Source: Hirudo medicinalis (lineage: Eukaryota; Annelida; Clitellata; Hirudinida; Hirudinidae). From it: 42,678 nucleotides of DNA. Both the position numbers and the translations under genes were made by a program. Numbering within the stretch: position 1 is the first letter of the stretch; each line of letters begins with the position of its first letter. This document shows, piece by piece, positions 1-10,878 of the stretch. The DNA lies in the NCBI GenBank assembly GCA_011800805.1, contig MPNW01000835.1:18495-61172 (forward strand), in the 5' to 3' direction. The notes below the pieces were generated by a model, which saw nothing but the letters and a program-made list of their open reading frames with translations, did not search any database and was not told the origin of the DNA.

Positions 1-230
1 ATTATTACATTAATTATTATTATTAATATTATTATTGTTATTATTATATTATTATTATTATAATTTATTATTATTATTATTATTATTATTAAATATACTA
101 AATATTTTAAAGACAATCAGCTGAAAATAATGCTAAAAACATCATTCCCTATTTATAAGCATGGACAAACGCATCCATCCATCCGTGTGACTCATGAATA
201 TTCAATGAACTCATTAAAATTAAGCAGGAC
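1..230. other. AT-rich intron sequence at window edge
   Basis: An (ATT)n-rich stretch (1-90) followed by non-repetitive sequence. It lies downstream of the last visible myosin VI exon, whose donor is at 230/229, so it is intron 21 of that gene. No exon is recognised here. Confidence 0.6.
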
Positions 231-914
231 CTGCATGAGCCTGAGTCTCTCCCTCTCGGCCGCTTCCCTCTCCTGCTCGACCATCCTCCTCAGCTGCCCG
301 AGGGTCCCGTCCATGCACGACATTAGAGTCTCGTGGATGGCGTCGATTTCGGATGGACCGAGACCGTCGGAAGTCTGTCGACGTCATCAAAGACGGTTTT
401 GATGTCATTTGAACGTGTAATTATTCAACGTAAGTTTCAATGTCATTTGAACGTGTAATCGTTCAATGTAAGTTTCAATGTCATTTTGAATAGGATCTAG
501 GCTGAATGGGATGGTGGTTTTTAAAATGAGAATGATTACATTACATGGAGAGAATGATAATGTAATCTCGTTAACTCGTTGGAATGCGTTCCACATTGGT
601 TAAGCGTCCTAAAAATTATCATTACTTCGAATCCTCGCATAATTATTACCATTAATAGTACTAAAATCAATAAGAAATAGTTATTTAAAGCATCGCCATA
701 AACGAGCTAATGCCTCAGCATTAGCATAATTTATTCCAACCTGAAGCTTCCTCATTATGTCTTCCATCTGCCCCGCCAGAGAATCGACCTTCTCCGTGGC
801 GACGACCTGACCCTCTTTCAACTGTTCAGCCATTTTCTTCATGGGCTCCAATTGGACGTACAGCGACCTGATTTTTGTCATGCACTTGATCCTGTTGATG
901 AAGATGATGATGAA

Positions 915-956
<42 letters not shown>

Positions 957-1915
957 GAGTACTTAAGTTATTTGAACTTGAATGAAGGTTAAAAATAACT
1001 GTGGGAGGAGCCGTGTAATTGCTGACCTAGGTAAATATTCTTTCCTGACCTTCCATGACCTCGTGCGGGATTGGATGATCACGAAGATCTTCCTCCTGTA
1101 CTCCATTATGTTCTTGGCTGATGAATTAATAAGCACAATTACAATAATAATTTTAATTAATTATTATTAATAATGATTAACTAATTACAGCAGCAACACT
1201 CTTGGTAATGAATGCTCATCCACCCGCATCAATCAGTCCATCCGCTCACTCATCCGCATCAATCAATCCATCTGCTCACTCATCCGCATCAATCAATCCA
1301 TCTGCTCACTCATCCGCATCAATCAATCCATCTGCTCACTTATCAGCATCAATCAATCCATCTGCTCACTCATCCGCATCAATCAATCAATCAACCCACA
1401 TCAATCCACACACCTCTTATTGCACTCAATGCACTCCACTGGGCCTTCTTCCACCTCATCTTAAGCAGCCACTTTTGAACCTTCTCGATCAGTTGTGCCA
1501 GGTGCTCGGGATCGGACTTGATCAGCTGATCGAACTCTGCAAACTTCCCCGGCCTGAAGAAGACCTTCGTCATGCCAAACTTGTAGTCATACTCGTTGAG
1601 ACCGAGGGCTTTGAAGAGGGCCTGAGAGGAGATATGATAATCGAAGTGATAAACACATCATCATCATCATCATAATCACCATCATCATCATCATCATTAT
1701 CATCATCATCATCTTTACCAATAAAAACAAAACAACGACCACCTTGCAAAACAATCTCGGGTCGAGTCTGGCCATGTTGGGGGGCATGAACCTCTTGTAC
1801 ATCTCGTAAAGTTCAGAGAATGGCGTCCGAGAGGGGAACCCCTGGTGCATCAGGTCGAGGACACTTGGCATACCTGCGAACGATAGAGAACAATCGATAA
1901 CAAGTGCTGAAACAA

Positions 1916-1946
<31 letters not shown>

Positions 1947-2297
1947 TTTATTCAAGTCAAACTCGGCTGATTGCAGCCGGATAAAATGAAAGCCAAGTCT
2001 CATCCAGAGACCTCAGACAGTACGAAAGAAAGAAAAGAAAAAAAAAAAAAATGTTCACAAATGAATTGTCTTAATTACGAACTGAATCAAAACTTAAATC
2101 GAATGTACATAAACAAAAATATTCGTTCTTTCGATGTCAGTTCTTCTATCCAAGTACTTTCCTTAAAATGTGTGCAGTCCCANCAATTTTTTTCATTTTT
2201 GTTTAGGATCACCAAATCAGGCCTATTTGCGAGAATCGTCCTGTCTGTTAATATTGTTTTGTCCCACATAATGACATTGTCCTCCACCTTTGTAACC

Positions 2298-2334
<37 letters not shown>

Positions 2335-2781
2335 ATTAGTAATGTAATAACTGACAGGACAGTCATAATAGCAGCAAGATCACAAGGGAATTACAGATGT
2401 CTAATCATTAATGATGCCAATAATTAGCGGGAAGGTGTGGAAAACACTACAGGTGTGAATCACCTTGATAGATTGACTCACCTGAGCACTGGAGTTGAGT
2501 GAGGATCTGGGTGCCTTCAAAGCACCGTGGCTCCATCTTGGAGTTTGGTTTGATGCACCGGATGAAGTTGGTGCCCTGCCATTGGTGGATGGTTTCAAAA
2601 AAAAAATAAATGAATATGTATAAAGCTAACTTAAATTAAATCTAATTGGTTGTTAAATTGGCAGTTTAAATTTTTATGAATTTATTCGGCCGGGTCGGTA
2701 AAGGTAGGAATCGATAACAACAACAACGACAACAACATCAACAACAACAACAAAAACATCAACAATAATAATAATAATAAC

Positions 2782-2825
<44 letters not shown>

Positions 2826-5800
2826 CAATAATAATAAATATCATATCTGGAAATTATTACGTTGCTATAAATTATAAAAAGTTAATTACTTAAACCTGAT
2901 GACCCCAGCAGTACCAACTTTGCTCTTAGGCAATGTTGTGTCTGAATGCTCTTAACAGACGCCAATTGTCAACAAGAACAACAACCACCCAAGTCATCAG
3001 GTTATTATATAATATATATTATATAATATAATATATATAATAATAATATAATTATAATAATAATATAATAATAATAATATTATTATTATATTAATTATAT
3101 TATTAATATTATTATATTATATTAATTATATTATTAATATTATTATATTATAATAATAACAATAATAATATTATTATTATTATATTATAATAATAATAAT
3201 AATAATAATATTATTACTATTATTATTATTATTATTATAATTATAAATACTATTTACTATTATTACTATTATTATTATTATTATTATAATTATATAATAT
3301 TATTATTATATTATTATTATAATTATATTATTATTATATATATTATTATAATAATAAATAATAGTAATAATAATAATAATAAACACTAAATAACCGATAA
3401 TTAATTATTCAATTAATCAAACGACTAAAAAACAAGAGTTCTTTAACATTCTAATATCATCATCACCACCACCACCACAATCATCATCATCAACACCACT
3501 CACAGTACTCCTCAACTTCTCCATGAGCAGTACCAACTGGGACTGGAACTTGCTCCCGACACTGACGAAGCCCAACTTCCCCGACGACGACGTCGACGAA
3601 CTCAGCGACGACGACGACGACGACGCCACCAGGGGGCTGTCCGTCGGAGCCTCGAAGAGGGACTTGAGGAAGCCGCTCTTGGAGAAGAGGACGAGACTTT
3701 CGAGGGAGTAGTGGAGGGCGTCGTTGTTCTTCTCGACAAACTGGGCCTGGAAATAAATCGACATGAGATCGGATGACGGGGATTGGCAGGGCTGCCGAGA
3801 GGTCTGGGGCAGGGGCAAGCTCCCGGAGGCCCCGCAATTTTTGGGGCCCGCCCGAAGCTTAAAGTAAAAACTACAATCACAAACTTTTTTTGCTTTTCCA
3901 TTACAAAATTGACATAACATGAGGGCCCTTGGCTACTGTGGCTAGGGGCCCAAAATTTCTGTCGGCAGCCCCGGGTATTGGTTCCATGTTTTTATTATCT
4001 ATCCACTTATCCGTCCATCTGTTCATTCTTTTGCCCATATTTATGCTCATAATTATTTATGTTCAAATTTATTTATTTTATGATTATTTATTATTTATAC
4101 TCATTATTATTCATACTCATTATCATTTACTTTATGATTATTTAATATTCATACTCATTATTATTATTATTTATTTGCTCATATTTATATTCGTGCATCC
4201 ATTCATCCGTCCATCTTCACAACGAGTCTCACGCTCTCGTAGCAAACGGCTCCGGCAAAATGTCGGATCAGGAATCCTTCGTCGTCCCTGATCTCCCTGT
4301 GTGCCTTCAGCTTGGACTTCCTAGGTATCTGAATGACAGATATAATTATAAATAGTTATGATAATATTATTATTATAACACAATGATGATAATAATAATA
4401 ATAACATCATTAATAACATCAATAAGAATAATAATAATAATAATAGTAATAATAATAATAATAACAACAACAATAATAATAATAACAACAATAATAATAA
4501 TAATAAATTAATCACTCGACAATAAAGCGACGACCTTAACCTAACTGCAATGATGACTAACGCATGAGTTAAAGAATTAGCATAATAATGAATAGTTAGC
4601 ATAACTTATACCAATAACATAACGCACATTGAGACGCGGGTGGTCCCTGTTCATCCTATGAACTCTGCCGCAAAGTGCTCCGGGGAGGGCTTCGGCAGCT
4701 TGCTCTCCTCGTCCAAGATGTTGAAGACCCCCGTCGGCCTGGACTCTATCAGGTCTGGACCGATCAGAATGGATATGGGGTGGTTTTAGTTTCACATGTC
4801 TTTCTACGAGCGAGCAGTTGTAAGTTTTTTAAATTTCGTGATGTTATTAGTTACTGGACAATGCTAAATTAGCCAGCCAATCAGGACTCTTAGAGCGAGG
4901 CCAGATCCAACAAGGACACAAAAAATAGCCAAACAACCTTTTCAAAACCCAAAGCAGATCTTAATAATTAATAAATTATGATAATGCAGACTAATCGAAT
5001 ATTCATCGACCTATGCAGTCCTGGTTGTCGACATAATGGATCTTCTTCACTTTGAGGTCCTCCTTCTCGTAGAGAGCCTGTTCCTGATCGGTAGAAAAAG
5101 TCAGATCCCATGAATATTAAAATGAGGAGACAAATGACAAATTTGGCGTGCAGGTTGGCCGAACGGGTTGCGTTCCTGCATGCGGTCGTAATAGCAACAG
5201 TCGTTATGTGTCGTGTTCGCACCCCAGCCTGCACCGCCAGGGAGCGCCCTCGGGTAGGGGCGCTATGTAAATGGTAGATCGATTAAAAAGTGCCTTCACA
5301 TCCTGTTCGGGATACGTAGGGCACTAAAAAAATCGGCTAAATACAAATACAAATACAAAATGAGGAGGAGGAGGAGGAGGAGGAGGAGGAGGAAGACGAG
5401 TGCAAACCTCTTTGAGGATTCGTTCGTTGAAGAACTGCTGGAGTTTCTCGTTACAGTAATTTATGCAGAACTGCTCGAAGCTGTTCGTCTGGAAGTACTC
5501 TGAGAAATTATAATAAATTATTATCGACAAATCAACATCGCACATTATATATGCATGTTGATTAGGGCGAATATTTAATTGCGGATCGGTCGTTAGTCGA
5601 GGAGTAATGATGAAAATCAGCTACGCACGAGATCCAAAGTTGTCAGTATCACAACGTTAAGATTCTTTCATTTGCCTTCAAGCACTCATCATCATCATCA
5701 CCACCACCACCACCACCATCATCATCATCATCGTCATCGTCATCATCATTACCATCACCATCATTTTCACCAACCAAAACCGGCGATGTCGAGCAGTCCG

Positions 5801-7405
5801 ATGTAGGAGTTGGACTCGGAGAAGGGCAAGGACTTGTTGACGGCCAAAACCACGAAATCAAAAAGTCGAGAATACACGGCCTTGGCCAAGGCGTCCCTGG
5901 CGTTCTGTGCCTCCATGGTCTTGAGGGGAACCCTGGGTGATGACGAAGATGCCATCGGAGTAAATAATAGTAAACTCACGGTAATGGTAACGAGGCTAAT
6001 TACACCACTCATCATCGGTCGATTAAATAGTCACTTGTTGCACTTAGGGCAATCCCGCGACCTCTTCCAACCACCCGTGTCGATACTTACAAAATGTCGC
6101 TGCCCCTTCTACCCCCACAGGTCGTCCTCATGGTCCTGGTGACCAGAGAGTTGCTCAGCTGCTCCTTGTCACACCCCAGCAAAATGGCCGTGACCTCTAG
6201 GGAGGCGTTCGAACTTTCCGAGATCCTACAGCCCCCTGGCATCGTGAATATTAAGTAGTTAATGAATTAATGACCGGTATGAATATTCATTCAGCTGCAT
6301 TCAAAAGCATTATGTAATCGTCACTATCGTAACCGTCATCATCATCCTCGTCGTCATCATCATCATCCTCATCGTCGTCATCGTTGTCATCATCATCATC
6401 ATCCTCATCGTCGTCGTCGTCATCATCATCATCATCATCGATGACTCACCGGTCGTATCATTTGGCGGGGGGTCCTCGAACGAAACGTTGCCGAGGTGCA
6501 GCACGCCAGCGATGACCCGGTATATTTCCAATTTTATCTTCTCGGAAAGGCCCATGTGACTCATGGCAGAGTCGGTGAGGTCAAAGTCGGACACGTCGTC
6601 CAGCGTGATGTCCCTCAGCACACCGTGCTTTTCCATCTGATGATGATGGTTGTGGTGATGATGATGACCACTATGGATGTAATGGTGGTGGTGGTGATGA
6701 TGATGATGAAGCCGAGATGATGGTGGTGATGACGATGATGATGACCACTAAGAATGTGATGGTGAGATTAGGATGATGATTTTGATGGCTACAAAGATGA
6801 CACTCACGACAGCGCTCCTCTGCAATGCACTGATTCTTGCCTCGTTCTCCTTGTTGCAGAAGTATTGGGTGCAACCTCCTCTCAAGTACTGGAAAAGATA
6901 GACTATGATGATGATGATGATGAAGATGACGGTGGTGGTGATGATGATGATGGTGGTAGTGATGATGACGATGATGAAGAAGATGATGATGGTGGTGGTG
7001 GTGGTGGTGATGACAACCAGTGATGATGTCACACGCCAACCTCATGAAAACGATAAGTTGATAAGAGCTCAGCATCATAATCGTGACACACACCATCATC
7101 ATCATCATCATAGTGATCACCATCATCGTGCCTCCATCTCCACCATCCCAAAGCGAGACCTACGTGAAACTGGTCTGGACTCTCGATCTTGAGGGTCGCC
7201 CTCAGTTTGTCAGGGGCACCTGCGCACAGCCGGTAGAAGATGTGGTAGTTCCTTTCGCCAGGACTCTGCAGGCAGATCCGAGACTTTTCCAGGAGGTAGT
7301 GGGAGATGTAGGCACCACACACCTGGTTCTGTTGGACGATGATGATGGTGATGATGATGATGGTGGTGGTGGTGATGATGATAATGGTGGTGGTGGTGGT
7401 GGTGG

Positions 7406-7452
<47 letters not shown>

Positions 7453-8089
7453 CAGGAAGCTCTGATGCTATGCAAATGATGCCATGTAAAAATATTATTA
7501 TTTGTAACTAAGCTGTTATTAATACAGCTATAACATTAATGTGATCATAATAATGTAATGAGTGTGATCATGATAATGAGTGTGATCATGATAATGATCT
7601 CAAAGTCAGACAACTAATGATTTGTTTGAATTTATTTTTGTTGAATAAGTCACCACCAGACATGATCAGCAGTCGAACGAATCACTCACGAGCCTTCATT
7701 GCATTCAATTAATATTCATATTCATAATTATTTTCATTTATTTATATTTAATTAATATTTAAATTCATAATTATATTTATTCATTTATTTATATTCAATT
7801 AATATTTACATTCATAATATTATTTATATCTAATCAATATTTACATTCATAATTATATTTATTTAATTATTTATACATATTTACATTTATTTAATCAGAA
7901 TGCAATCGTTTACATCCTCTCGACCAATCACCTTCGAGTCAAAGTGGATCTCCACGAACTTCCCAAAGCGACTCGAGTTGTTGTTCCTCATCGTCTTGGC
8001 ATTCCCGAAGGCTTCCAGGAGGGGGTTGGCTGGAATCGAGGGCCGACAACGATGATGATGATGATGGTGGTGATATTACGATGATGGTC

Positions 8090-8131
<42 letters not shown>

Positions 8132-9328
8132 ACGATGATGGTCATGACTATGAACTACCAACATTATAGCAAGGCAGATTCACTATATGAATATAGTGAA
8201 ACCGTTATCACTACCATTACCATTATCATCACTACCAGTACCATCATCATCACTACCATTACCATTATCATCACTACCATTACCATCATCATCACTACCA
8301 TTATCATTATCATCACTACCAGTACCATCATCATCACTGCCATTACCATTACCATCATCACCACTACTATTACCATCATCATCACTACCATTACCATTAC
8401 CATCATCACCACTACCATTACCATCATCATCACTACCATTACCATTACCATCATCACTACCACTACCAGTATCATCACCATCACTACCATTACCATCATC
8501 ATCGCTACCATCGTTACCATGAACTCACACTCGACAATCCTCTGCTCGATGGGGCCCGCCCCACTTCCCCAGGACTCGGTGAGGTACTTGAGGATGTACT
8601 TGGTCGACTCGGTCTTACCTGCCCCTGACTCACCGCTCACGATTATCGACTGACTCTCTTTCAGGTGCTTCATGTCTCTGTAGGCCTTGTCAGCTATTGG
8701 TGATGAGAGTAATGATTGTGATGATGATTGTGATTGTGATGATGATGATGATTATGATGATAAATGTGATGGTGATGGTGATGATTGAAGACAAGGATAA
8801 TGGTGATGCCAGTGATGAAGGGACTAATGTTGTTGAATGTCATAGCTCCGGTGATATACAATTATCATCACCACCACCACCACCACCATCATCATCACCA
8901 CCACCACCATTATCATCATCATTATCATCGTCCTCACTCGTGTCAAGCAACCCACCAATGGCAAAGACATGAGGAGGTCTTGTTCCAAGTGACTTTCCCT
9001 GGTAGGACTCAATGGATGGCTTGTTGTAGAGGTGGTCCAGACGCTTGTATGGGTTGATGGCTATCAAAATGTTGGCCACGTACGTCTGCACGGTCGTAAA
9101 AGAAATATAATTGTTATAATAATAATAATAATAATAATATAATAAAATAATTATTAATGGCAAGTCGTTTTTATTATCAGAGACTTATTTTGTGAAACTT
9201 TATCACCAAACACAAGTCTCCAATTTGTGACATCGCCAATATTAATATCTGTTAAGATCACAACCATCATCATCACCATCATCATCATCATCATAACCAT
9301 CATCATCATCATAATCATCATCATCATC

Positions 9329-9360
<32 letters not shown>

Positions 9361-9569
9361 CACATGAGCACACTCACATATATAGAATCCCTGTCGTATC
9401 TCATCCTGAGGTTGTTCAACAATGTTGCATCGTTGAGATACATGAGGGAGCCTGTTGAACGACAACAACAACAACAACAATAACAATAAGGTCCCCCAAA
9501 ACAAATAATAATAATAACAATAATAATAACAATAACAACAACAACAACAACAATAATTATAATAATAAC

Positions 9570-9607
<38 letters not shown>

Positions 9608-9823
9608 TGCCAAGCAAATGGTCCTTAATTGCTCACAGTTATCGTCGACATCCTTCTCGTACTCCTCGCAAGGGAACGTCTGAGAATAGGGCGCCACCAG
9701 CTCCTTGGTCCCCTGCGTGCCCTTCATCTCCACGGTAACCATGTTGCTGGAAATGTCCTTGATGACCCCCATCTTGTAACCCTCCACTGGGTCGGGCACC
9801 CAAACCCTCCTTGCCCCGTCCAT
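231..9823 (-). CDS. MYO6: Unconventional myosin VI (21 coding exons; 3' end outside window)
   Basis: Minus-end-directed actin motor. Coding exons in transcript order: 9823-9637, 9451-9378, 9085-8956, 8693-8529, 8029-7932, 7328-7164, 6888-6808, 6636-6450, 6235-6091, 5932-5775, 5499-5408, 5083-5011, 4754-4628, 4328-4233, 3746-3504, 2575-2482, 1873-1743, 1621-1414, 1117-1027, 891-741, 374-231. All have AG/GT borders and matching phases, giving about 947 residues. Visible motifs are P-loop GESGAGKT near residue 151 (the position known for myosin VI), switch [10 protein letters not shown], switch [15 protein letters not shown], converter [19 protein letters not shown], the myosin VI-specific insert ([19 protein letters not shown]), a degenerate IQ ([13 protein letters not shown]) and the charged start of the tail helix ([16 protein letters not shown]). 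The start is the ATG before DGARRVW; 34 bases upstream in frame lies no better ATG with family similarity. Loop 2 (exon 15) is serine-rich. Exon 13 carries an apparent 1-nt deletion. The globular tail exons lie beyond position 1. Family assignment is secure; exact borders are inferred by eye. Confidence 0.95.
895..956 (-). repeat. Trinucleotide repeat, sense (CAT)n, before myosin VI exon 20
   Basis: (GAT)n on the plus strand, hence (ATC)n in the transcript, ending a few bases before the exon 20 acceptor at 892. It occupies the branch-point/polypyrimidine zone of intron 19. Confidence 0.9.
1217..1389. repeat. 30-bp minisatellite in myosin VI intron 18
   Basis: About 5.7 copies of a 30-bp unit (begins catccgcatcaatcaatcca), nearly identical except at the outer copies. 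It starts about 25 bp from the exon 18 donor (1413). In the transcript it reads as GATTGATG-type sequence, matching the polarity of the simple repeats at other donors. Confidence 0.92.
1650..1716 (-). repeat. Trinucleotide repeat, sense (GAT)n, in myosin VI intron 17
   Basis: (ATC)n on the plus strand, filling most of the 121-bp intron between exons 17 and 18 and beginning about 27 nt after the donor in transcript order. Confidence 0.9.
2705..2840. repeat. (AAC)n/(AAT)n low-complexity tract
   Basis: Interrupted AAC repeats pass into a long (AAT)n run within myosin VI intron 15. No coding or structured RNA signal is seen. Confidence 0.85.
3001..3420. repeat. Palindromic AT-only tract in myosin VI intron 15
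   Basis: About 420 bp made almost wholly of AAT, ATT and TATA runs in alternating orientation, so that many segments are inverted complements of their neighbours. It could form cruciforms or long hairpins. Confidence 0.85.
3456..3500 (-). repeat. Sense (GAT)n directly after myosin VI exon 15 donor
   Basis: CAT/CAC repeats on the plus strand start within a few bases of the exon 15 donor (3503), giving GAT/GTG repeats in the transcript. Confidence 0.9.
3787..3973. mobile_element. hAT-like miniature inverted-repeat element (MITE)
   Basis: A 187-bp segment bounded by imperfect terminal inverted repeats: CAGGGCTGCCGAGAG at the left end, and at the right end the complement of CGGGGCTGCCGACAG. It is flanked by 8-bp direct repeats differing at one base (gggattgg, 3779-3786; ggtattgg, 3974-3981). 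The 8-bp target duplication and CAGGG start are typical of the hAT superfamily. There is no coding capacity. It sits in myosin VI intron 14, about 35 bp upstream of the exon 15 acceptor. Confidence 0.75.
4380..4506. repeat. (AAT)n/(AAC)n repeat in myosin VI intron 13
   Basis: Mixed AAT and AAC trinucleotide runs fill the intron between exons 13 and 14. Nothing else is seen here. Confidence 0.85.
4628..4754 (-). other. MYO6: Myosin VI exon 13 with apparent 1-nt deletion
   Basis: Starting from the phase set by exon 12, this exon reads DLIESRPTG...PEHFAAEF and then hits a stop. Shifting by one base after about position 4663 gives [11 protein letters not shown], which joins in phase to the next exon ([19 protein letters not shown]), exactly as in myosin VI. 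The exon is 127 nt where 128 nt would keep the frame. Every other exon is intact, so a base-call or assembly error is more likely than a dead gene, but this is not provable here. Confidence 0.75.
5130..5356 (+). mobile_element. tRNA-derived SINE (class II tRNA-like head)
   Basis: The head contains complementary acceptor-like arms (GTGCAGG near 5148 and CCTGCAC near 5228), an A-box-like TTGGCCGAACGGG and a B-box-like GTGTTCGCACCCC separated by a long arm, so the ancestor may have been a Ser- or Leu-type tRNA. An unrelated body follows, ending in an (AAATAC)n tail at 5338-5356. An identical 11-bp sequence, aaaatgaggag, flanks it at 5119-5129 and 5357-5367 and is the likely target-site duplication. 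It is inserted in myosin VI intron 11, opposite to the gene. Confidence 0.75.
5357..5400. repeat. (GAG)n repeat beside SINE tail
   Basis: About 12 GAG units lie between the SINE tail and the exon 11 donor (5407), giving (CTC)n in the myosin VI transcript just after the donor. Confidence 0.85.
5686..5760 (-). repeat. Sense (GAT/GGT)n after myosin VI exon 10 donor
   Basis: CAT/CAC repeats on the plus strand start about 14 nt past the exon 10 donor (5774), reading GAT/GTG in the transcript. Confidence 0.9.
6327..6441 (-). repeat. Sense (GAT/GAC)n after myosin VI exon 8 donor
   Basis: About 115 bp of TCA/TCG/TCC repeats on the plus strand abut the exon 8 donor (6449) with under 10 nt between, giving GATGATGAT/GACGA in the transcript. 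Confidence 0.9.
6637..6770 (-). repeat. Sense (ATC)n filling myosin VI intron 7
   Basis: Intron 7 (6637-6807) is almost entirely GAT/GTG on the plus strand, so ATC/CAC in the transcript, running right up to the exon 8 acceptor. This is the one myosin VI intron where the ATC type also approaches the donor. Confidence 0.9.
6902..7135 (-). repeat. Complementary repeat arms in myosin VI intron 6
   Basis: Plus-strand GAT/GGT repeats (6902-7018) next to the exon 7 acceptor and plus-strand CAT repeats (7090-7133) nearer the exon 6 donor. In the transcript the order is donor, GAT arm, spacer, ATC arm, acceptor, so the two arms are complementary. Confidence 0.88.
7337..7451 (-). repeat. Sense (ATC)n before myosin VI exon 6 acceptor
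   Basis: About 115 bp of GAT/GGT on the plus strand starting 8 bp from the exon 6 acceptor (7329). The donor half of this 603-bp intron is AT-rich without a GAT arm; 7500-7910 contains only AT-rich sequence with ATTCATATTTA-like repeats. Confidence 0.9.
8050..8519 (-). repeat. Complementary repeat arms spanning myosin VI intron 4
   Basis: Plus-strand GAT repeats at 8050-8150 (acceptor side) and a long CAT/CCATTAC array at 8200-8519 (donor side) make up nearly the whole 499-bp intron. The CAT side is organised as higher-order units of about 30 bp (ATCATCACTACCATTACC-like). In the transcript this is a 5' GAT/GGT/GTAATG arm and a 3' ATC arm. Confidence 0.9.
8697..8935 (-). repeat. Complementary repeat arms in myosin VI intron 3
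   Basis: Plus-strand GAT/TGTGAT repeats (8697-8790) adjoin the exon 4 acceptor and CAT/CAC repeats (8863-8935) lie about 20 nt from the exon 3 donor. Transcript order is GAT arm then ATC arm. Confidence 0.88.
9259..9364 (-). repeat. Sense (GAT)n after myosin VI exon 2 donor
   Basis: About 105 bp of CAT repeats with rare interruptions on the plus strand, ending 13 nt from the exon 2 donor (9377). Confidence 0.9.
9462..9606. repeat. (AAC)n/(AAT)n repeat filling myosin VI intron 1
   Basis: AAC and AAT runs occupy nearly the whole intron between the first two coding exons; in the transcript they supply GTT/ATT, hence a T-rich acceptor region. Confidence 0.88.
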
Positions 9824-10059
9824 CTTCAGCGAGCGATCTGATTGGATCAAAACCGTGGGTGAGTGCGAATGCGCAAGCGATTCCAAAGTTAGAAGGTCAG
9901 GTCGCAACGTCAAAAATAAATTGTAATTTATAACATTATTAACATATTATAACATAATTTATAACATTATTACATTAGTAATTTGTTGCGACTGATAATA
10001 AACGATGTTGGCAGGCGACATTGCTGGAGGCAAAAAGCCAAAAGAGAAGCATGATGAGA

Positions 10060-10139
10060 GACATGACGCATTCGTGACATGACGCATTCGTGACATGACG
10101 CATTCGTGACACGGCGCATTCGTGATGTGACGCATTCGT
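10060..10139. repeat. 16-bp minisatellite, five units
   Basis: Five head-to-tail copies of gacatgacgcattcgt; the first three are identical and the last two carry substitutions. It lies about 240 bp upstream of the myosin VI start codon. Confidence 0.95.
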
Positions 10140-10370
10140 GACAGTGTTTGATTGACACCGTTCCAAAACAAGTTCAAACATGTTTGGACTCAATAAAACA
10201 ATTATTACTTAACCATCACATCGTTACGGTTAATCACACCGCCGTCGTCACCAACTTTCACCGTAATTTCTAATGTCGTTTTCATCACCAACATGACCCT
10301 CATCATCATCGTCATCCACATCATCATCATTATCAATCAGTCATCAATCATCAACATCATCATCATCATC

Positions 10371-10482
10371 ATCATCTACAACCATCGCTGTCATCTTTGA
10401 CTGGAAACTTGTCTGACTCATTTGACTGAGTGAGCAGGAAATAGCAAACAATAAACAAAATGTCAACAACTTCGACAATAAA

Positions 10483-10515
<33 letters not shown>

Positions 10516-10844
10516 TATTATTATTATTTACTAATAGTAATTACAGTTATAANCCATCAATCATCATCATCATCATCATCATCTACAACCATCAATCATC
10601 ATCATCATCATCATCATCTACAACCATCAATCATCATCATCATCTACAACCATCAATCATCATCATCATCATCGTCATCGTCATCATCATCATCTACAAC
10701 CATCAATCGTCATCATCATCATCTACAACCATCACTGTCATCTTTGACTGGAAATTTGTCTGACTCATTTGATTGAGTAAGCAGGAAATAGCAAACAATA
10801 AACAAAATGTCAACAACTTCGACAATAAATTTATTATTTAATTA

Positions 10845-10878
<34 letters not shown>

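Noticed and set aside
1202..1675. Long plus-strand ORF with repeated [10 protein letters not shown] units
   Set aside because: It is the translation of the 30-bp intronic minisatellite running antisense through myosin VI exon 18; not a gene.
6671..7126. Histidine- and methionine-rich ORFs around 6.6-9.5 kb on both strands
   Set aside because: They are translations of (CAT)n/(GAT)n intron repeats attached to antisense or out-of-frame exon sequence.
8081..8653. Thr/Ile-rich plus-strand ORF of 190 codons
   Set aside because: Repeat translation across myosin VI intron 4 plus antisense of exon 4, which encodes the P-loop on the minus strand.
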